Of a stretch of DNA of 17,900 nt, positions 8,209 through 15,496 are shown one piece after another. The notes below the pieces were generated by a model that was not told where the DNA came from, did not search any database, and worked only from the letters and a program-made list of their open reading frames with translations. This DNA comes from Nitrospirota bacterium (GTDB taxonomy: Bacteria > NPL-UPA2 > JAADIA01): contig JAADIA010000019.1 in NCBI GenBank assembly GCA_013151555.1, positions 1-17,900 of the forward strand, in the 5' to 3' direction. Each line of letters starts with the position of its first letter. Positions within the stretch are counted from its first letter, which is position 1. Both the position numbers and the translations under genes were made by a program.

Positions 8209-9132
8209 ATGGAAGGCATAAAGATTCATAGAAGGATAAATGTTAAAGGACCGGTTATGCTGGCTGCCTGGCCGGGGATGGGCAATGCTGCTTTGGAAGC
8301 GGTGGATTACCTGCGAAAGAAGATGGAAGCGATTCCTTTTGGAGAGATTGATCCCAACCTGTTTCATGCTCCGGAAGCAGTCATCATTGAGGAAGGATTA
8401 GCCCGGCTTCCCCGGCAGACGAAGAACCTCTTCTATTTTACCCGGAACCCGGATTTAATCATTTTTAAGAGCGAATCCCAGTTGAGTGGAAAACCGGCCT
8501 TGAAACTGGTGTCCCAGATTTTAGATCTGGCTCAGAAGCTTGGAGTGCGAAGAATTTACACTGGAGCAGCTTTCCCCTCCACGATGAGTTATTGGGAATC
8601 TTCCCAGGTATTCGGGGTAGTCAATAAGGAACCCCTGAGAGATTTTCTGGTCAGGTCCCAGGTGAAGATAATGGAAAGGGGACAGATATCGGGGCTGAAT
8701 GGACTGATTATCGGGTGCGCGGAAGAGAGAGGGATTGAAGCTATCTGTTTATTGGCTACTCTCCCCAGTTATGCTATAAACTTTCCCAACCCCAAAGCCT
8801 CCCGCGCTATAGTTGAAGTTTTAGGAAAGATATTAGATGTCCACGTAGATATGGAAGAGTTAAACATAGCTGTGAAGGGGATGGATGGGAAAATGGCTTT
8901 GATTGAGGATAAGATAAAGTCTCTTTTCCCGGCTATGGTGAAAGGATCCGAACTGGTTAATTTAGAGAAAGAAAAAGTACCGGATTATGTAATGGATAAA
9001 ATAGGGAAACTCTTTCGGGAAGCTAAGGTGGATAGAGAGAAAGCTTATTTACTGAAAGAGGAATTAGACCGGTGGGATTTATATAAACTGTATGAGGATA
9101 AGTTTCTGGATTTATTTAAGGATAGCCAATAA
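8209..9132 (+). CDS. PAC2-family protein (proteasome assembly chaperone-like)
   Basis: The 307-residue protein resembles the PAC2 (formerly DUF75) family, related to eukaryotic and archaeal proteasome assembly chaperones but also found in bacteria without a defined role. Features include PVMLAAWPGMGNAALEAVDYL near the N-terminus and the GAAFPSTMSY loop. ISGLNGLIIGCAEERGIEAICLLATLPSYAINFPNPKASRAI corresponds to the conserved core. The C-terminal 80 residues are charged and probably helical. I chose the ATG at 8209 because AGGGGTG at 8195-8201 is then well spaced; the in-frame GTG at 8200 overlaps that site. The gene is soluble and stands alone between two operons, with 161-170 bases upstream and 102 downstream. 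Confidence 0.85.
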   Translation: MEGIKIHRRINVKGPVMLAAWPGMGNAALEAVDYLRKKMEAIPFGEIDPNLFHAPEAVIIEEGLARLPRQTKNLFYFTRNPDLIIFKSESQLSGKPALKLVSQILDLAQKLGVRRIYTGAAFPSTMSYWESSQVFGVVNKEPLRDFLVRSQVKIMERGQISGLNGLIIGCAEERGIEAICLLATLPSYAINFPNPKASRAIVEVLGKILDVHVDMEELNIAVKGMDGKMALIEDKIKSLFPAMVKGSELVNLEKEKVPDYVMDKIGKLFREAKVDREKAYLLKEELDRWDLYKLYEDKFLDLFKDSQ

Positions 9133-9182
9133 CCTATTTGGAGCAGTGGAGTTGAAGTTTAGTATTTCTGAAAGAGGACGAG

Positions 9183-9209
9183 TTTACTAACTCCCTTGTG
9201 TGTTAAAAT
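9183..9209 (+). promoter_or_regulatory. Tentative promoter for the tetrapyrrole cluster
   Basis: TTTACT (9183-9188) is followed after 15 bp by TAAAAT (9204-9209), a 5/6 match to the -10 consensus. The spacer is short. It is the best candidate in the 102 bases upstream of the precorrin-2 dehydrogenase gene. Confidence 0.25.
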
Positions 9210-9234
9210 ATTATTACCTCGGGGAGAAGGGAGT

Positions 9235-9891
9235 ATGATTAAGTATTATCCTGTCTGTCTGAAGCTTGAGGGGAAAAAATGTGTAGTTGTGGGAGGAGGC
9301 CGGGTAGCCGAGCGCAAGGTGGCTTCCCTTCTTTCTTGTGGAGCTCTAGTGCAGGTCATCAGTCCTGTCCTTACCTCGAGGTTGAGTCAGCTTGTTAAAA
9401 AAGGAAGAATTGAGCATGTCAAAGATGATTATAAACCTAAGTTTTTATCCGGGTCTCTCATAGTAATAGCTGCCACCGATGATGAAAAAATAAATAACCG
9501 TATAGCTTCCCAGGCCGGGAAGAGAGGTATTTTAGTTAACGTGGTTGATTCCCCGGAGGAATGTACTTTCATTGTTCCTGCCTCTCTGAAGCGGGGAGAT
9601 TTGTCTATAAGTATTTTTACCAACGGTCTTAGTCCGGCTCTGTCCGGAAAAATCCGTCAGCAGTTAGAGGAAAAATATGGCCGGGAATACGGCGAGTTTC
9701 TTAAGATTATGGCAAGATTGCGGCCTAAGGTTTTAAGGGAAGTAAGGGACCCTCGAAAACGGAAGCAAATCTTTCGCTCGTTGGTTGAATCCGATATACT
9801 TGAATTGATCCGCAAGGGTAAACGGAAAGAAATCCAGGAAAAAATCAAAAATATAATTAAGTGCTCCAGTTATGAAAATAGAAAAGTTTGA
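9235..9891 (+). CDS. Precorrin-2 dehydrogenase / sirohydrochlorin ferrochelatase-type protein
   Basis: The 218-residue protein matches the CysG N-terminal/Met8p/SirC family, which oxidises precorrin-2 to sirohydrochlorin with NAD; some members also chelate iron. It starts YYPVCLKLEGKKCVVVGGGR, with the Rossmann glycine cluster at 20-22 and VAERKVASLL after it. VIAATDDEKINNRIA contains the expected aspartate region, and VNVVDSPEECTFIVPASLKRGDLSISI and NGLSPALSGKIRQQLE are strongly conserved. I chose the ATG at 9235, which has AAGGGAG immediately upstream, rather than the in-frame TTG at 9196. The last residues (CSSYENRKV) are encoded by the inverted repeat and the start of the next gene, so the natural C-terminus may have been altered by an insertion. 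It belongs to the cluster with the fused methyltransferase at 13722. Confidence 0.93.
   Translation: MIKYYPVCLKLEGKKCVVVGGGRVAERKVASLLSCGALVQVISPVLTSRLSQLVKKGRIEHVKDDYKPKFLSGSLIVIAATDDEKINNRIASQAGKRGILVNVVDSPEECTFIVPASLKRGDLSISIFTNGLSPALSGKIRQQLEEKYGREYGEFLKIMARLRPKVLREVRDPRKRKQIFRSLVESDILELIRKGKRKEIQEKIKNIIKCSSYENRKV
9854..9872 (-). repeat. Left inverted copy of the 19-base repeat
   Basis: The plus strand reads TAATTAAGTGCTCCAGTTA. Its reverse complement shares the first 14 bases, TAACTGGAGCACTT, with the copy at 10331. It lies within the 3' end of the precorrin-2 dehydrogenase gene. Confidence 0.75.
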
Positions 9892-10231
9892 AGATATTAA
9901 TGCCTGGCAAAAAGCACGTATTTTGACAAAACAGGTATATCGCCTGACGAGGAAAGCAAAGTTCTCAAAAGATTTTGGTCTGAAAGACCAAATCCAAAGA
10001 GCGGCCGTATCGATTATGAGTAATATTGCTGAAGGATTTGATAGCAATAGAAATAAAGAATTTACCAAGTTCTTAGAATATGCAAAACGGTCCGCTTCTG
10101 AAGTGCAATCAGAATTATATGTAGCCTTAGACCAGAACTATATTAACCAAAAAGAATTTACTTCCTGTTATGAACAAGCAGAAGAGGGAAAAAGGCTTAT
10201 CGTTGGCTTTATAAAATATCTTAGTAAGTAA
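9872..10231 (+). CDS. Four-helix-bundle protein (23S rRNA intervening-sequence protein family)
   Basis: The 119-residue basic, helical protein matches the S23/IVS four-helix-bundle family. Landmarks are FEDINAWQKARILTKQVY at the N-terminus, DFGLKDQIQRAAVSIMSNIAEGFDS in the middle and FLEYAKRSASEVQSELYVALD after it. Members occur inside 23S rRNA intervening sequences and at scattered chromosomal sites; the structural relative Avd is an accessory protein of diversity-generating retroelements. The biochemical role is unknown to me. The ATG overlaps the upstream gene by 20 bases and has no ribosome site, so translation may depend on coupling. Start and stop abut inverted repeats. It has no obvious role in tetrapyrrole synthesis and is best seen as an insertion. 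Confidence 0.9.
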   Translation: MKIEKFEDINAWQKARILTKQVYRLTRKAKFSKDFGLKDQIQRAAVSIMSNIAEGFDSNRNKEFTKFLEYAKRSASEVQSELYVALDQNYINQKEFTSCYEQAEEGKRLIVGFIKYLSK

Positions 10232-10247
10232 CCGGAGCACTTATTAA
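10229..10247 (+). repeat. Right copy (a) of the 19-base repeat, TAACCGGAGCACTTATTAA
   Basis: It is identical over 19 bases to the copy at 10347-10365 and inverted relative to 9854-9872. Its first three bases are the stop codon of the four-helix-bundle gene. Confidence 0.8.
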
Positions 10248-10262
10248 CTCGCTCCGCTCGTA

Positions 10263-10290
10263 ATTGTAAATTGAAGATTGTAAATTGAAG
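10263..10290 (+). repeat. AT-rich tandem repeat, two copies of ATTGTAAATTGAAG
   Basis: Two exact 14-base copies (10263-10276, 10277-10290) are followed by a partial third (ATTGATT). They lie inside the putative insertion between right copies (a) and (b). Such AT-rich words look like slipped-strand expansions. Confidence 0.75.
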
Positions 10291-10330
10291 ATTGATTTTC
10301 GAATCTATGCCGTTCAGATTTTGTATTTTT

Positions 10331-10365
10331 TAACTGGAGCACTTGTTAACCGGAGCACTTATTAA
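10331..10365 (+). repeat. Right copies (b) and (c) of the 19-base repeat in tandem
   Basis: TAACTGGAGCACTTGTTAA (10331-10349) and TAACCGGAGCACTTATTAA (10347-10365) overlap by three bases, giving a 16-base period. The GGAG in copy (c) lies 13 bases before the ccsA ATG and is the only purine-rich candidate ribosome site there. Confidence 0.8.
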
Positions 10366-10368
10366 TAT

Positions 10369-11190
10369 ATGTCAAACATAACTTTCTTTATAGCCTTAGC
10401 CTTATATATGTTAAGCTCGGGTTGTTTTATCTTTTCCATTGGCAAAGATAGTAAATGGCTGCTGAGAGCAGGGTTGATATCTTCCCTTCTGGGAATAGGT
10501 TTTCATTCCTTTTCCCTTGTTGTAATCGGCATCCAGGGTGGCCATATTCCCATAACCAATCTCTTCGAAGCGCTCTCCTTCCTTAGCTGGTCTCTCGTCT
10601 TACTCTTTTTAATCTCTTACCTGAAATACCGGAGTAAGGCTCTGGCCGGTTTTGCTCTGCCGTTGGCCACCATTATTCTTCTTCCGGCGGCTTTCTCCTC
10701 CCGGGCTTTCCAGGAGTTACCTCCTTTCTGGCAGAACTGGTGGTTGGGATTACATGGGATGAGTATCCTTTTAGCTTATGGAGCCTTCGGTTTAGCCTTT
10801 ATCAGCGCCATTATGTATCTTCTTCAGGAAAGGCAATTGAAAATTAAAAGTCCGGGTCTGCTTTATCGTTGGCTTCCTTCTCTGGAAAGGCTGGAGGAGA
10901 TAAATCATAAAGCCATAACCATAGGATTTGCTTTCCTCACCTTTGGCATTATCATCGGCCTTGTCTGGGCTCGAAAAGCCCAATCTACCGGGTGGAGCTG
11001 GGGAGGTAAGGAGACTTGGACGGTAATTACCTGGTTAGTCTATGCTTTGCTTCTACATCGTCGTATTACTTCGAATTTACGGGGGAGAAAGATAGCCTAT
11101 CTTTGCATTTTGGGGTTTGGCCTGGTACTTTTCACTTTCATAGGAGTTAGTCTTCTCTTTCCGGGCCTGCATTCGTTCGTAGGGAAATAG
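10369..11190 (+). CDS. ccsA: CcsA/CcsB-type cytochrome c biogenesis (heme handling) membrane protein
   Basis: The 273-residue polytopic protein has about eight hydrophobic segments (near 4-23, 33-53, 67-85, 90-108, 126-152, 182-202, 215-230 and 241-265). The GWSWGGKETW stretch (208-217) corresponds to the tryptophan-rich heme-handling motif of CcsA proteins, though shorter than the classical WGxYWxWDPKE form. Candidate heme-ligand histidines are H46, H129, H180 and H230. The family exports or presents heme for covalent attachment to apocytochromes c in system II. HemX proteins, encoded beside hemA in many bacteria, are related and are the main alternative. Its stop codon is immediately followed by the hemA ATG, so the two genes are almost certainly coupled. 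The upstream control region has been replaced by repeats. Confidence 0.88.
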   Translation: MSNITFFIALALYMLSSGCFIFSIGKDSKWLLRAGLISSLLGIGFHSFSLVVIGIQGGHIPITNLFEALSFLSWSLVLLFLISYLKYRSKALAGFALPLATIILLPAAFSSRAFQELPPFWQNWWLGLHGMSILLAYGAFGLAFISAIMYLLQERQLKIKSPGLLYRWLPSLERLEEINHKAITIGFAFLTFGIIIGLVWARKAQSTGWSWGGKETWTVITWLVYALLLHRRITSNLRGRKIAYLCILGFGLVLFTFIGVSLLFPGLHSFVGK

Positions 11191-12492
11191 ATGAAGATAG
11201 TAGTTGTAGGATTGAATCATAGAACGGCTCCTTTGGGAATGAGGGAGAAATTAGCTTTCCCGGAGAGGTCGCTGGGGGAAGCCCTTAAGAAATTATTAGA
11301 GCATCAGCATATCCGGGAGGGAGTAATCCTCTCTACTTGCAACCGGGTAGAAATCTATACGGTAGTGGATGGGTTTGAGGAGGGAAAGGCTGCCCTCAAA
11401 GATTTCCTGGAAGATTATCATCAGATGAAGTTCCTGGAAATTGAAGATAAACTCTATCTCTATACCGGTCCGGAAGTTGTTTCCCATCTCTTTCGGGTAG
11501 CTTCCAGCCTGGACTCTCTGGTTGTAGGAGAGGCTCAGATACTCGGTCAGGTTAAAGCGGCTTACTCCCGGGCGCATGAGAACAGCGGCACCGGAAAGAT
11601 ACTGAACTCTCTCTTTCAAAAATCCTTCCGGGTGGCCAAAGAGGTGCGGACCAACACTGACATTGCCAAAAGTCCCACCTCAGTTAGTTCGGTAGCTGTG
11701 GAACTGGCCGGGAAAATCTTTGGGAACCTTTCAGGAAAGAAGGTTTTGCTTTTGGGGGCGGGGGAGATGAGCGAGATAACCGCTCGCTGTCTTTCCTCCT
11801 CGGGGGTAACCTCGGTTCTCGTTTCCAACCGTACTTTCTCACGAGCTGAAGAATTAGCGGGAAAGTTCCAGGGGCGAGCAGTAAAGTTTGATAAGTTTAT
11901 TGATGAAATGGTTCATGCCGACATCATCATTAGCTCTACCAATGCTCCCCACTACGTAATTAAAAAAGAAGACATCTTAAATATTATGCCCCTGCGTCGC
12001 CACCGGCCGATATTCTTTATTGATATTGCTGTCCCTCGGGATATTGAACCGGAGGTTAACAGGATAGATAATGTCTATCTTTACAACATGGACGATCTGA
12101 AAGCTGTCTCCGAGGAAAATCTCAAGCTCCGGCAGAAGGAGATGGAAAGATGCTTGCCGATAATTGAAAGAGAGACGGCTCAGTTCATGAATTGGTTGAG
12201 TTCGCTTGAGTCGGCTCCTACCATCGTAGCTTTGAAACGGAGGGCTGAGGAAGTCTGTCGCAAGGAAGTGGAGCGAAGTTTACTCCGGTTGGGAAAATCC
12301 TCCGCAGCCGAGCGAGAAGAAATATCCTCGCTGGCCCGGCGTCTGGTTCAGGAACTCTTGCATCGTCCTATTACTTGTTTAAAAAAACAGGCCGGCAAGC
12401 GGAACGGATATCTTTATGCCGCTACCGTGCGTGACCTCTTCGACCTGGATGAGTTTGAGGAAGGAAAGGAAAAACCATCGGAAAAAGGATAA
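11191..12492 (+). CDS. hemA: Glutamyl-tRNA reductase
   Basis: The 433-residue protein has the full family length. It reduces glutamyl-tRNA(Glu) to glutamate-1-semialdehyde with NADPH, the first committed step of C5-pathway tetrapyrrole synthesis. MKIVVVGLNHRTAPLGMREK at the N-terminus and STCNRVEIY with the nucleophile C50 are diagnostic. SLVVGEAQILGQVKAAYSRA and the NADPH-binding KKVLLLGAGEMSEITARCL follow. A C-terminal helical dimerisation region begins near residue 330. The ATG abuts the ccsA stop codon. The glutamate semialdehyde aminotransferase (hemL) and porphobilinogen synthase (hemB) needed for the next steps are not in this window. Confidence 0.97.
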   Translation: MKIVVVGLNHRTAPLGMREKLAFPERSLGEALKKLLEHQHIREGVILSTCNRVEIYTVVDGFEEGKAALKDFLEDYHQMKFLEIEDKLYLYTGPEVVSHLFRVASSLDSLVVGEAQILGQVKAAYSRAHENSGTGKILNSLFQKSFRVAKEVRTNTDIAKSPTSVSSVAVELAGKIFGNLSGKKVLLLGAGEMSEITARCLSSSGVTSVLVSNRTFSRAEELAGKFQGRAVKFDKFIDEMVHADIIISSTNAPHYVIKKEDILNIMPLRRHRPIFFIDIAVPRDIEPEVNRIDNVYLYNMDDLKAVSEENLKLRQKEMERCLPIIERETAQFMNWLSSLESAPTIVALKRRAEEVCRKEVERSLLRLGKSSAAEREEISSLARRLVQELLHRPITCLKKQAGKRNGYLYAATVRDLFDLDEFEEGKEKPSEKG

Positions 12493-12592
12493 ACCACGAG
12501 ATTTCACAAGATTTACACAGAAAAATAATTAATATCTAATTTTTTCTCTTAAGTTCTCTAATCTTGTGATAATCTGTGTAATCTGTGGTTTA
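12491..12592. repeat. Palindromic intergenic repeat (CACAGATT type)
   Basis: A left arm starting AAACCACGAGATTTCACAAG (12491) is matched, inverted and with small gaps, by a right arm ending AATCTGTGTAATCTGTGGTTT (to 12591). The centre is AT-rich. It begins at the very end of hemA and fills most of the gap to hemC. A transcript would fold into a long imperfect hairpin. Confidence 0.75.
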
Positions 12593-12620
12593 TAGGTTTT
12601 TGAAAAAGGAAATTCTTACT

Positions 12621-13538
12621 ATGAAACTAATCATTGGTTCCCGGGGTAGCCCGCTTGCTCTTTGCCAGGCGGAGTGGGTGAGGGAGAAACTGAAAGAATT
12701 ATATCCTGAAGGTCAATTTCTCATCAAGGAGATTAAGACTCAGGGAGATAAGATATTAGATGTGGCTCTTGCCCGGGTCGGGGGAAAGGGATTTTTTACT
12801 AAGGAGATTGAGGAGTCTCTTCTGCGGGGAGAAATAGACTTAGCTGCCCACAGCTTGAAAGACTTGCCTACGGAGATACCTCCCGGCTTATTCCTTGGCG
12901 CTGTTACCTTAAGAAGTGAAGCTCATGATGTCCTGGTAAGTAAAGATGCCTTGAATTTAAGTCAGTTGCCGGAAGGTGCTAAAATAGGTACCAGCAGCCT
13001 CCGGCGCCGGGCTCAGCTTTTAAAGTTTCGACCCGATTTTCAGGTAATGGATTTAAGAGGAAACTTGAATACCCGTCTCCGAAAACTCCGGGAGCTGGAT
13101 TTAAATGCTATCGTTATTGCCGGAGCAGGACTTAAAAGAATGGGGGAAGAAGACCGGATAACGGAGATAATTCCTTTCTCTATTATCCTGCCGGCAGCCG
13201 GTCAGGGGGCTTTAGGAATAGAGATAAGAGAAGGGAATACGGAAATCAAGGAAATGGTGGCTAAGCTGGATGATAGAGATTCCCGAGTGGAGACGGAGGC
13301 GGAACGTTCCTTTTTGGAAAAATTGGGTGGTGGTTGCCAGGTCCCTGTGGGAGCTCTGGGTCAGTTAAGAAAGGGAAATTTAAGCTTGCAAGGGATAATC
13401 CTTTCCCTTGACGGCCGGGGTTCCGTCCAATCTGAATTGACCGGTAAGGCAGAAGATGCCCGGAATTTAGGAGAGAGATTAGCGGAAGAACTTCTGGCCT
13501 CGGGCGGAGCTGAGATGTTAAAGGAGGTAATATCTTAG
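12621..13538 (+). CDS. hemC: Hydroxymethylbilane synthase (porphobilinogen deaminase)
   Basis: The 305-residue protein has the normal HemC length. It polymerises four porphobilinogens into hydroxymethylbilane. MKLIIGSRGSPLALCQAEWV, the VGGKGFFTKEIEESLL active-site region, DLAAHSLKDLPTEIPPGL and IGTSSLRRRAQLL are all present. C239 in GGGCQVPVGA is the attachment site for the dipyrromethane cofactor. I chose the ATG at 12621, which starts exactly where homologues start and has AAGGA 10 bases upstream; the in-frame GTG at 12585 lies inside a palindromic repeat and is rejected. It sits between hemA and the fused methyltransferase/synthase, each separated by a palindromic repeat. Confidence 0.97.
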   Translation: MKLIIGSRGSPLALCQAEWVREKLKELYPEGQFLIKEIKTQGDKILDVALARVGGKGFFTKEIEESLLRGEIDLAAHSLKDLPTEIPPGLFLGAVTLRSEAHDVLVSKDALNLSQLPEGAKIGTSSLRRRAQLLKFRPDFQVMDLRGNLNTRLRKLRELDLNAIVIAGAGLKRMGEEDRITEIIPFSIILPAAGQGALGIEIREGNTEIKEMVAKLDDRDSRVETEAERSFLEKLGGGCQVPVGALGQLRKGNLSLQGIILSLDGRGSVQSELTGKAEDARNLGERLAEELLASGGAEMLKEVIS

Positions 13539-13591
13539 GATTAAGGTTCCGGTATAGCTCTGCTACAAAGCAAGAAAGAAAAAAACATATG

Positions 13592-13665
13592 GGACGCAGA
13601 TAAACGCAGATTTTTAGGATTAAATTAAAATTATTATCTGTATATATCTGCGAAAATCTGCGTCC
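13592..13665. repeat. Palindromic intergenic repeat (CGCAGAT type)
   Basis: A left arm starting GGACGCAGATAAACGCAGAT (13592) is matched by an inverted right arm ending ATCTGCGAAAATCTGCGTCC (to 13665). The 9-10 outer bases are perfect and an AT-rich centre lies between. A run of A-rich sequence follows. It occupies the hemC-cobA/hemD gap. Confidence 0.8.
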
Positions 13666-13721
13666 GAAAAAAAGAAAAAGGTTCTTGTGTGTCAGTGTTA
13701 TCTATCAGGAGAAAGTAGCGA

Positions 13722-15233
13722 ATGACTAAAGGTAAAGTATATTTAGTGGGGGCCGGTCCCGGGGATGAGGGGTTGATAACGGTAAAGGGGCTGGAGTGTA
13801 TTAAGGAGGCTGAGCTTATTGTTTATGATAACCTGATCAATGTATCTCTTCTTTCCCGGGCTCAGGAGACGGCAGAGAAAATCTATGTGGGGAAGAAGGA
13901 AGGGGCGCACACGCTTCCTCAGGAAGAGATTAACCGACTGTTAGTTGAAAAGGCTAAGGAAGGAAAGAAAGTCGTCCGTTTGAAAGGAGGAGACCCTTTC
14001 ATCTTCGGGAGGGGGGGAGAAGAGGCAGAGACTTTATTTGAAGCCGGCATTGAGGTAGAAATTGTGCCCGGGGTTACTTCTGCCATAGCTGCCCCGGCTT
14101 ATGCGGGTATTCCTTTGACTCATCGCCGGGTTACTTCCACCCTGGGGTTCATAACCGGGCATCAGGATCCTACCAAGGGAGAATCGGACGTTGCCTGGGA
14201 GAAAATTTCTACGGGCCTGGGTACTCTGGTATTTCTGATGGGAGTGAGAAATCTGCCTGAGATAGTTAAACAGCTACTCAGTTACGGTCGAAGCAAGGAT
14301 ACTCCTGTAGCCGTCATCCGGCAGGGAACACTTCCCGGACAGGAGACGGTGGTGGGGACCTTGAGTTCTATTATAGAGGAAGTAGAGAAAAAGAAAATAA
14401 AGCCGCCGGCAGTGATAGTAGTTGGGGAAGTGGTTCGCTTTCGGGAGAAGTTGAAATGGTTTGAAAATAAACCTCTTCTGGGAAAAAGGATCGTTGTTAC
14501 CCGGGCCCGGGCTCAGGCCAGCAAGCTTAGCCGGAGGTTGCGGGCCGAGGGAGCGCAGGTCATAGAGTTTCCTACTATTGAGATTTCTCCTCCCCAGGAT
14601 TATGGAGACCTGGACGATGCTATCCGGAATATAGGGGACTACCAATGGATAATATTTACCAGCCCTAACGGAGTGGAATATTTTCTCAAGAGGTTGAGAA
14701 AGAAGGGAAAAGACCTGCGGAGTTTAGCTCCCTGTCGGATAGGGGCTATCGGAGAAGTGACGGCTAAGACCCTCAGTGATTATGGAATAAATCCCGATTT
14801 TGTTCCCCGGGAATACTCCTCGGAAGGGATAGGGAAAGAGTTTCCTGAAAAGGACTTATCCGGTCAGCGCCTTCTCATTCCCCGGGCGGAGGAAGCACCT
14901 CAGGAACTTCCCCGAGCGCTCGCCGGCCGGGGAGCGGAAGTAAAAGTAGTTACTGCTTATCGGACGGTTAAAGTAAAATCACCGTTGTCAACATGTCTTA
15001 ACCATGATGCAATAGATCTGATTACTTTCACCAGTTCTTCCACGGTCAAGAATCTGGTTGGTATGCTGGATAAGGGCAAACTTATCCAGCTGAAAGAAAA
15101 AACCAGGGTAGCTGCTATTGGTCCTGTTACGGCCCGGACGGCTCGGGAGGAGGGATTTGAAGTAGCCATTATGCCGGAGGAATATACTATAGATGCTTTG
15201 GTGGAAGCTGTTGTTGATTACTATAAAAAATAG
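13722..15233 (+). CDS. cobA-hemD: Fused uroporphyrinogen-III C-methyltransferase / uroporphyrinogen-III synthase
   Basis: The 503-residue protein has two domains. Residues 1 to about 245 are a SUMT (CobA/CysG C-terminal-type) methyltransferase, shown by KVYLVGAGPGDEGLITVKGL, RLKGGDPFIFGRGGEEA and EIVPGVTSAIAAPAYAGIPL. It uses S-adenosylmethionine to convert uroporphyrinogen III to precorrin-2. Residues from about 253 are a HemD-type synthase that cyclises hydroxymethylbilane, with GKRIVVTRARAQASKLSRRL, WIIFTSPNGVEYFLKRL, a central IPRAEEAPQELP and TFTSSSTVKNL near the end. Such fusions are known in anaerobes and some Gram-positive bacteria. With the dehydrogenase at 9235, the cluster covers hydroxymethylbilane to sirohydrochlorin. 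An AGGAG precedes the ATG. No truncation or missing motif is seen in either half. Confidence 0.96.
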   Translation: MTKGKVYLVGAGPGDEGLITVKGLECIKEAELIVYDNLINVSLLSRAQETAEKIYVGKKEGAHTLPQEEINRLLVEKAKEGKKVVRLKGGDPFIFGRGGEEAETLFEAGIEVEIVPGVTSAIAAPAYAGIPLTHRRVTSTLGFITGHQDPTKGESDVAWEKISTGLGTLVFLMGVRNLPEIVKQLLSYGRSKDTPVAVIRQGTLPGQETVVGTLSSIIEEVEKKKIKPPAVIVVGEVVRFREKLKWFENKPLLGKRIVVTRARAQASKLSRRLRAEGAQVIEFPTIEISPPQDYGDLDDAIRNIGDYQWIIFTSPNGVEYFLKRLRKKGKDLRSLAPCRIGAIGEVTAKTLSDYGINPDFVPREYSSEGIGKEFPEKDLSGQRLLIPRAEEAPQELPRALAGRGAEVKVVTAYRTVKVKSPLSTCLNHDAIDLITFTSSSTVKNLVGMLDKGKLIQLKEKTRVAAIGPVTARTAREEGFEVAIMPEEYTIDALVEAVVDYYKK

Positions 15234-15260
15234 TAACCGGTAACTTGTAATGAGGAAGCA

Positions 15261-15420
15261 ACCACTAAGACGCAAAGAAACGAACACACGAAGAAAATCC
15301 TGCAAATTTTTTTGACAGCCTGCCTGCCGCAGGCAGGGATGAACGGGATTGGCCGGGTTTAAAATTTTTTTCTTATCCAATATGTTTATCCTGTTTAATC
15401 CTGTCTTGTTTTCTTTCTTT
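15261..15420. repeat. Composite palindromic intergenic repeat (ACAGGAT type), copy 1
   Basis: The gap after the fused gene holds a GACGCAAAGAAACGAACACACGAAGAAAA-like left arm. TTTGACA follows, then the 19-base palindrome CCTGCCTGCCGCAGGCAGG (15319-15337) and GGATGAACGGGATT. The right side has ATCCTG at 15388 and 15398 and ends CTGTCTTG. The inner parts pair as TTGACA-GGAT against ATCC-TGTC. The same 19-base palindrome with the same flanks recurs at 17049-17067. CAGTGTGAATCAGTGTCAAG follows at about 15439. Confidence 0.7.
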
Positions 15421-15496
15421 TGGTTTTTAAATTATATCAGTGTGAATCAGTGTCAAGAGTTTGTCTAATAAACAGATAGGTAAAGGTAGCTAGACG

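Larger units (their letters stand above)
9854..10365 (+). mobile_element. Candidate IVS-like element: four-helix-bundle gene bounded by inverted repeats
   Basis: The left boundary (9854-9872) and right boundaries (10229-10247, 10331-10349, 10347-10365) are copies of one 19-base word in opposite orientation. The 14 bases AAGTGCTCCAGTTA (9859-9872) are the exact reverse complement of 10331-10344. The reading frame starts at the last base of the left copy, and its stop codon is the first three bases of the first right copy. Intervening sequences in bacterial 23S rRNA likewise have complementary ends and may encode this protein family. No transposase is present, so mobility is inferred and would have to be supplied in trans. 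Confidence 0.45.

Noticed and set aside
12585-12620. GTG start that would extend HemC by 12 residues
   Set aside because: The GTG lies within the right arm of a palindromic repeat, and the ATG at 12621 starts at the conserved HemC N-terminus with a ribosome site.
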